64,000 nucleotides of DNA, taken from M0108 sp963841065. GTDB lineage: Bacteria; Pseudomonadota; Gammaproteobacteria; Chromatiales; Chromatiaceae. The DNA lies in the NCBI GenBank assembly GCA_963841065.1, contig CAWJBI010000035.1, positions 124,001-188,000 on the forward strand. The letters run 5' to 3'. Each line of letters opens with the position of its first letter. Position 1 is the stretch's first letter. The notes beneath the pieces were generated by a model. It did not search any database and had not been told where the DNA came from. It saw nothing but the letters and a program-made list of their open reading frames with translations. This document shows positions 60,856-64,000 of this stretch, piece by piece. The position numbers and the translations under genes are program-made.

Positions 60856-61239
60856 ATGAATCCGGAAAAGGTGGTCTTCGCCTTCTTCATCATTCTGTCC
60901 CTGACCCTCAACTTTGGCTTCTTCATCGGCGACGTGGACAATCCAGCGCACCACGATGCCTGGCAACTCTTTGCTACCCTGGTGGTGAACGCCATCGCCA
61001 CCGTGCTCAAGTTTGGCGACCGCAGCCAGATGGGGGCCGTGCTCCTGGCCACCAGCCTGGCGGCCATGCTGCAACTCATCGCCGCCGCGATCGTCTGGAC
61101 GGGGGCGGCCCATATCGCGCAAACCGGGCTGACGCCCGGGGTGACCGCCAGCATCGTCTCCCTGAGCGGCGGCGCCCTGATCGCCAATGTCATCTCGGTG
61201 GTGTTGCTGGTCATCGAGACCCTCATGCTGCGACGCTGA
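60856..61239 (+). CDS. DUF6394 membrane protein
   Basis: The product is 127 residues with four helices (VVFAFFIILSLTLNFGFFIG, QLFATLVVNAIATVLKFGDR, VLLATSLAAMLQLIAAAIVW, IANVISVVLLVIETLMLRR). This matches DUF6394, a family found downstream of trkA in proteobacteria. ATG 60856 is preferred to GTG 60847, which abuts the trkA stop. A supporting role in Trk-mediated K+ uptake is suggested only by position. Confidence 0.8.
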   Translation: MNPEKVVFAFFIILSLTLNFGFFIGDVDNPAHHDAWQLFATLVVNAIATVLKFGDRSQMGAVLLATSLAAMLQLIAAAIVWTGAAHIAQTGLTPGVTASIVSLSGGALIANVISVVLLVIETLMLRR

Positions 61240-61265
61240 CAGGTGTCGTTCCCGGCCCCCGGGGT

Positions 61266-61292
61266 AAAGCGCAAGCGGCGCCCCGCGCTTTT
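61266..61292 (+). terminator. Probable terminator of trkH-trkA-DUF6394
   Basis: aaagcgc (61266-61272) pairs with gcgcttt (61285-61291) across a 12-base GC-rich loop, followed by one more T and then cgtcg. It lies 27 bases after the stop. Confidence 0.5.
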
Positions 61293-61450
61293 CGTCGCGA
61301 GACCCCCTTTAGCTGGCCTAATAGTGGCTGTTCCCCGGTCTAGCTCGCTCCCAGCCAGCCCTGGGCGGCGTTTCTGTTAGAATCCGCATTCGCTTTAGCC
61401 TTCTGGGCTTGCCAAAACCTCGTACCCCTCAGCTTTACGGGACTTCATCC

Positions 61451-62725
61451 ATGTCCGAGACACAGATCAGCGATGTCGCCGCCTACATGCGGCAGGTCGG
61501 CGAGCGGGCCCGGTCCGCCTCGCGCCTTCTGGCCAGGGCCGAGACGGCCGCCAAGAATGACGCCCTGCTGGCGATCGCCGCGGACCTGGGCGCCTGCCGC
61601 GCCGACCTCATGATCGCCAACCGGCAAGATCTGGCGGCGGGGGCGGCCCAGGGCCTGGACGCGGCCCTGCTCGATCGCCTGGAGCTGACCCCGGGGCGGA
61701 TCGACGCCATGATCGCGGGGCTGCGGGAGGTCGCGGCCCTGGCGGACCCGGTGGGGGCTATCTCCGATCTCAACTACCGGCCTTCCGGAATTCAGGTGGG
61801 GCGGATGCGGGTCCCTCTGGGGGTGGTCGGTATCATTTACGAATCCCGGCCCAATGTGACGGCGGACGCGGCGGCCCTCTGCCTCAAGTCCGGCAACGCC
61901 ACCGTCCTGAGGGGCGGTTCCGAGGCCTTTCATTCCAATCAGGCGATTGCCGCCTGCATCCACCGCGGCCTGGCGGCGGCGGGGCTGCCGGAGGACGGGG
62001 TCCAGGTGCTCGCCACCACCGACCGCGCCGCCGTGGGCGCCCTCATCACCATGCCGGAGTATGTGGACGTCATCATCCCCCGGGGCGGTAAGGGCCTGAT
62101 CGAGCGCATCAGCCGCGAGGCGCGGGTGCCGGTCATCAAGCACCTGGATGGCATCTGCCATGTCTATATCGACGATAAGGCCGATCCGGCCAAGGCCCTG
62201 CCCATCGTCATGAACGCCAAGACCCAGCGCTACGGCACCTGCAATACCCTGGAGACCCTGCTGGTCGCCGAAGGGGTCGCGGCGGCCCTGCTGCCCGGCC
62301 TGGCGGCGCCCCTGCTGGCCAAGGGTGTCGAGCTGCGGGGTTGCCCGCGGACTTGTGGCCTCATCCCCCAGGCCATCCCGGCGACGGAGGAGGACTGGGA
62401 TACCGAATACCTGGCGCCCATCCTGTCGATCCGGGTGGTGGCGGACCTGGACGCGGCCATGGATCACATCGCCCGCCATGGTTCCCAGCACACGGACGCC
62501 ATTGTCACCGAGGACTACAGCCGGGCCCGGCGTTTCCTGCGCGAGGTGGACAGCAGCTCCGTCATGGTCAACGCCTCCACCCGCTTCGCGGATGGCTTCG
62601 AGTACGGCCTGGGCGCCGAGATCGGCATCAGCACCGACAAGTTCCACGCCCGGGGCCCCGTCGGCCTGGAGGGCCTGACCTCGGTCAAGTTCATCGTGCT
62701 GGGCAATGGCGAGGTGCGGGCTTGA
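61451..62725 (+). CDS. proA: Glutamate-5-semialdehyde dehydrogenase (proline biosynthesis)
   Basis: The product is 424 residues; the family norm is about 417. ATG 61451 (MSETQISDVAAYMRQVGERA) is chosen over an upstream start without similarity. It reduces gamma-glutamyl phosphate with NADPH. Signatures: VPLGVVGIIYESRPNVTADA, LKSGNATVLRGGSEAFHSN, the catalytic Cys in RYGTCNTLETLLV, and VNASTRFADGFEYGLGAEIG. proB is not in the window. It is followed closely by nadD. Confidence 0.96.
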   Translation: MSETQISDVAAYMRQVGERARSASRLLARAETAAKNDALLAIAADLGACRADLMIANRQDLAAGAAQGLDAALLDRLELTPGRIDAMIAGLREVAALADPVGAISDLNYRPSGIQVGRMRVPLGVVGIIYESRPNVTADAAALCLKSGNATVLRGGSEAFHSNQAIAACIHRGLAAAGLPEDGVQVLATTDRAAVGALITMPEYVDVIIPRGGKGLIERISREARVPVIKHLDGICHVYIDDKADPAKALPIVMNAKTQRYGTCNTLETLLVAEGVAAALLPGLAAPLLAKGVELRGCPRTCGLIPQAIPATEEDWDTEYLAPILSIRVVADLDAAMDHIARHGSQHTDAIVTEDYSRARRFLREVDSSSVMVNASTRFADGFEYGLGAEIGISTDKFHARGPVGLEGLTSVKFIVLGNGEVRA

Positions 62726-62741
62726 TAGGGCCCCAGCCGGC

Positions 62742-63383
62742 ATGATGGGAGTCCTTGGCGGCACTTTCGACCCCGTGCATTTCGGCCATCTGCGGCCGGC
62801 ACTGGAGGTGCGCCAGGAACTGTGTCTCCGGGAGGTACGCTTTGTCCCCCTGCGTCAGGCCGTGCATCGCCATCAGCCCCTGGCCAGCCCGGACCAGCGG
62901 CTGGCCATGCTGAAGTTGGCCGTGATGGGCGAGCCGGGATTGAGTGTCGATGATCGGGAGTTGCGGCGCCCAAGCGCTTCCTATACCTACGACACCTTGG
63001 TCGAGCTGCGCGCGGAACTGGGGGTGGAGGAGGGGATTTGTCTGCTGCTGGGCGCCGATGCCTTCGCCGGCTTTCTCTCCTGGCACCGGCCAGAAGACAT
63101 CCTGGGGCTGGCCCATTTGGTGGTCATGCGGCGCCCCGGCGATGCTCCCGGCGGCCCCGCGGCCATGGACGAGGAGCTGAGCGCCTGGGCCGCGCCGCGC
63201 CTGTGCTCGTCGTCGACCACCTTGGCGGAGGCGCCCGCCGGGCGCATCTGGTTCCAGGATGTGACCCCGCTGGCCATCTCCGCGACCCACATCCGCCGCC
63301 TGGTGGCCCTGGGCCGGAGCCCGCGCTATTTGCTTCCCGACGCCGTGATCGCCCTCATCGTGGGCGACGGTCTCTACCGGTGA
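62742..63383 (+). CDS. nadD: Nicotinate-nucleotide adenylyltransferase
   Basis: The product is 213 residues. The start is at the double ATG 62742/62745, directly before GVLGGTFDPVHFGHLRPA, the nucleotide-binding HxGH-type motif. The second motif ISATHIRRLVALGRSPRYLL is present. It makes deamido-NAD from nicotinate mononucleotide and ATP. Gap to proA is 16 bases, so the genes are probably co-transcribed. proA-nadD-rsfS is a common proteobacterial order. Confidence 0.95.
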   Translation: MMGVLGGTFDPVHFGHLRPALEVRQELCLREVRFVPLRQAVHRHQPLASPDQRLAMLKLAVMGEPGLSVDDRELRRPSASYTYDTLVELRAELGVEEGICLLLGADAFAGFLSWHRPEDILGLAHLVVMRRPGDAPGGPAAMDEELSAWAAPRLCSSSTTLAEAPAGRIWFQDVTPLAISATHIRRLVALGRSPRYLLPDAVIALIVGDGLYR

Positions 63384-63454
63384 CCCCCTAGCCCTCTTGA
63401 CTAGCGGTCTGCGGGTCTCCCCTCGAAAAGAATCCCACCACAAAGGAGAATCCC

Positions 63455-63811
63455 TTGGATCTCGATCAACTCAAGCAACTGGTACTGGACACCCTGGATG
63501 ACATGAAGGCCCAGGATGTGCAGGTGCTGGATGTACGCGGCAAGACCGCGATCACCGATCTCATGATTGTCGCCTCCGGTACCTCCGAGCGGCACGTCAA
63601 GGCGATCGCCGAGACCGTTGCCTTTCGCGCCAAGGAGGCGGGCGAGCCGCCCCTGGGCAGCGAGGGGTTGAGCGAGGGCGAGTGGGCCCTGGTGGACCTC
63701 AATATCGTGCTGGTTCACGTCATGCTGCCCAAGGTGCGCGATTTCTACGCCTTGGAACGTCTCTGGTCCGCCACCGAGGCCACCCGCAAGGCGGCGCTCC
63801 TCGGCAATTAG
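63455..63811 (+). CDS. rsfS: Ribosomal silencing factor RsfS
   Basis: The product is 118 residues. The start is TTG 63455: the site AAAGGAG lies 7 bases upstream and the family starts here (LDQLKQLVLDTLDDMKAQDV). Signatures: DVRGKTAITDLMIVASGTSE, RHVKAIAETVAFRAKEAG and WALVDLNIVLVHVMLPKVRD. It binds ribosomal protein L14 and blocks subunit joining when nutrients are low. The usual rlmH neighbour is replaced here by folA. Confidence 0.95.
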   Translation: MDLDQLKQLVLDTLDDMKAQDVQVLDVRGKTAITDLMIVASGTSERHVKAIAETVAFRAKEAGEPPLGSEGLSEGEWALVDLNIVLVHVMLPKVRDFYALERLWSATEATRKAALLGN

Positions 63812-63816
63812 CGGCC

Positions 63817-64000
63817 ATGGCCAGTGAGTTGCCCCGGGTCGCCCTGATCGCCGCCCTTGCCGAGAATCGCGTTATCGGCAGGGCCAACCAATTGCCCTGG
63901 CACCTGCCGGCGGACCTGGCCCACTTCAAGCGCCGCACCCTGGACAAGACCATCATCATGGGCCGCCGTACCTGGGAGTCCCTGCCAGGCTTGTTGCCCC
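63817..64000 (+). CDS. folA: Dihydrofolate reductase, 5' part only
   Basis: The first 61 codons are in the window, from ATG 63817. They read PRVALIAALAENRVIGRANQ, then LPWHLPADLAHFKRRTLDKT and IIMGRRTWESLPG. The Asp in LPADLAHFK is the catalytic acid, and GRRTWESL is the NADPH-binding stretch. It reduces dihydrofolate to tetrahydrofolate. The gene begins 5 bases after rsfS and continues past the window. Confidence 0.93.
   Translation, partial: MASELPRVALIAALAENRVIGRANQLPWHLPADLAHFKRRTLDKTIIMGRRTWESLPGLLP

Noticed and set aside
61445..62764. A 439-codon minus-strand open frame
   Set aside because: It is antisense to proA, which has all catalytic motifs in the forward direction.
1..64000. tRNA, rRNA, CRISPR arrays, phage attachment sites and intact insertion sequences
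   Set aside because: None was recognised on either strand; the only mobile-element traces are the DUF4351 remnant and possible scars near 2.7 kb.

Overview
The window is 64 kb of GC-rich chromosome from a gammaproteobacterium, most probably a purple sulfur bacterium of the Chromatiaceae. The strongest lineage clue is a secreted Gly/Tyr-rich protein at 40833-41168 that looks like a sulfur-globule envelope protein. It lies between lptE-holA and an aa3-type cytochrome oxidase locus. The leuS-lptE-holA and proA-nadD-rsfS-folA orders are ordinary proteobacterial housekeeping arrangements. I found no rRNA, tRNA, CRISPR array or intact insertion sequence.

Layout. 1-6.5 kb: the 3' two-thirds of aqpZ, a small periplasmic OB-fold-like protein, a YpfJ-type zinc metallopeptidase, a tiny unknown gene behind an inverted repeat, a solitary YefM-type antitoxin, an eight-heme cytochrome c fused to TPRs, and an AbrB-type toxin-antitoxin pair. 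6.5-16.8 kb: a tightly overlapping minus-strand cluster of a Ser/Thr kinase, two PP2C phosphatases, four FHA-domain proteins (one with a periplasmic VWA domain, one with a trypsin-like domain), a TolQ/MotA-like channel and an ExbD-like coiled-coil protein. It reads as a phospho-signalling system that crosses the inner membrane and is the most unusual part of the window. 17-34.2 kb: mixed accessory genes, namely a Phd antitoxin with a DUF4351 remnant, a polysaccharide deacetylase, a GNAT enzyme, an RND efflux pump with adaptor, an H-NS-like protein, a VTT protein, a lipase-like hydrolase, DUF3611, outer-membrane phospholipase A, a GntP permease, a patatin, a broken SLC13/RCK transporter and a ceramidase-like remnant. 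34.2-40.6 kb: a META-domain protein, then aroG, leuS, lptE and holA.

40.8-53.3 kb: the sulfur-globule gene and the oxidase locus coxB-coxA-small membrane protein-ctaG-coxC-surf1-thioredoxin-like-cyoE-ctaA-sco. An FNR-like box lies upstream of coxB, and a divergent heme-copper-oxidase-like gene sits on the opposite strand. Together these cover the oxidase subunits, heme A synthesis and copper insertion. 53.3-61.3 kb: a potassium module with a CBS protein, a channel with RCK domains, KdpE, a short KdpD-like kinase, TrkH, TrkA and DUF6394. Two KdpE-box-like sequences lie in the divergent kdpD/trkH promoter region, although no kdpFABC is present. 61.4-64 kb: proA, nadD, rsfS and the start of folA.

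A caution for the reader: about a dozen apparent frameshifts occur between 6 and 33 kb, most of them in the kinase/FHA cluster, whereas I saw none in the 29 kb after 35 kb. They may be assembly errors or genuine decay. Frames on both sides still encode recognisable conserved motifs, so the genes are described as whole units with their break points given.
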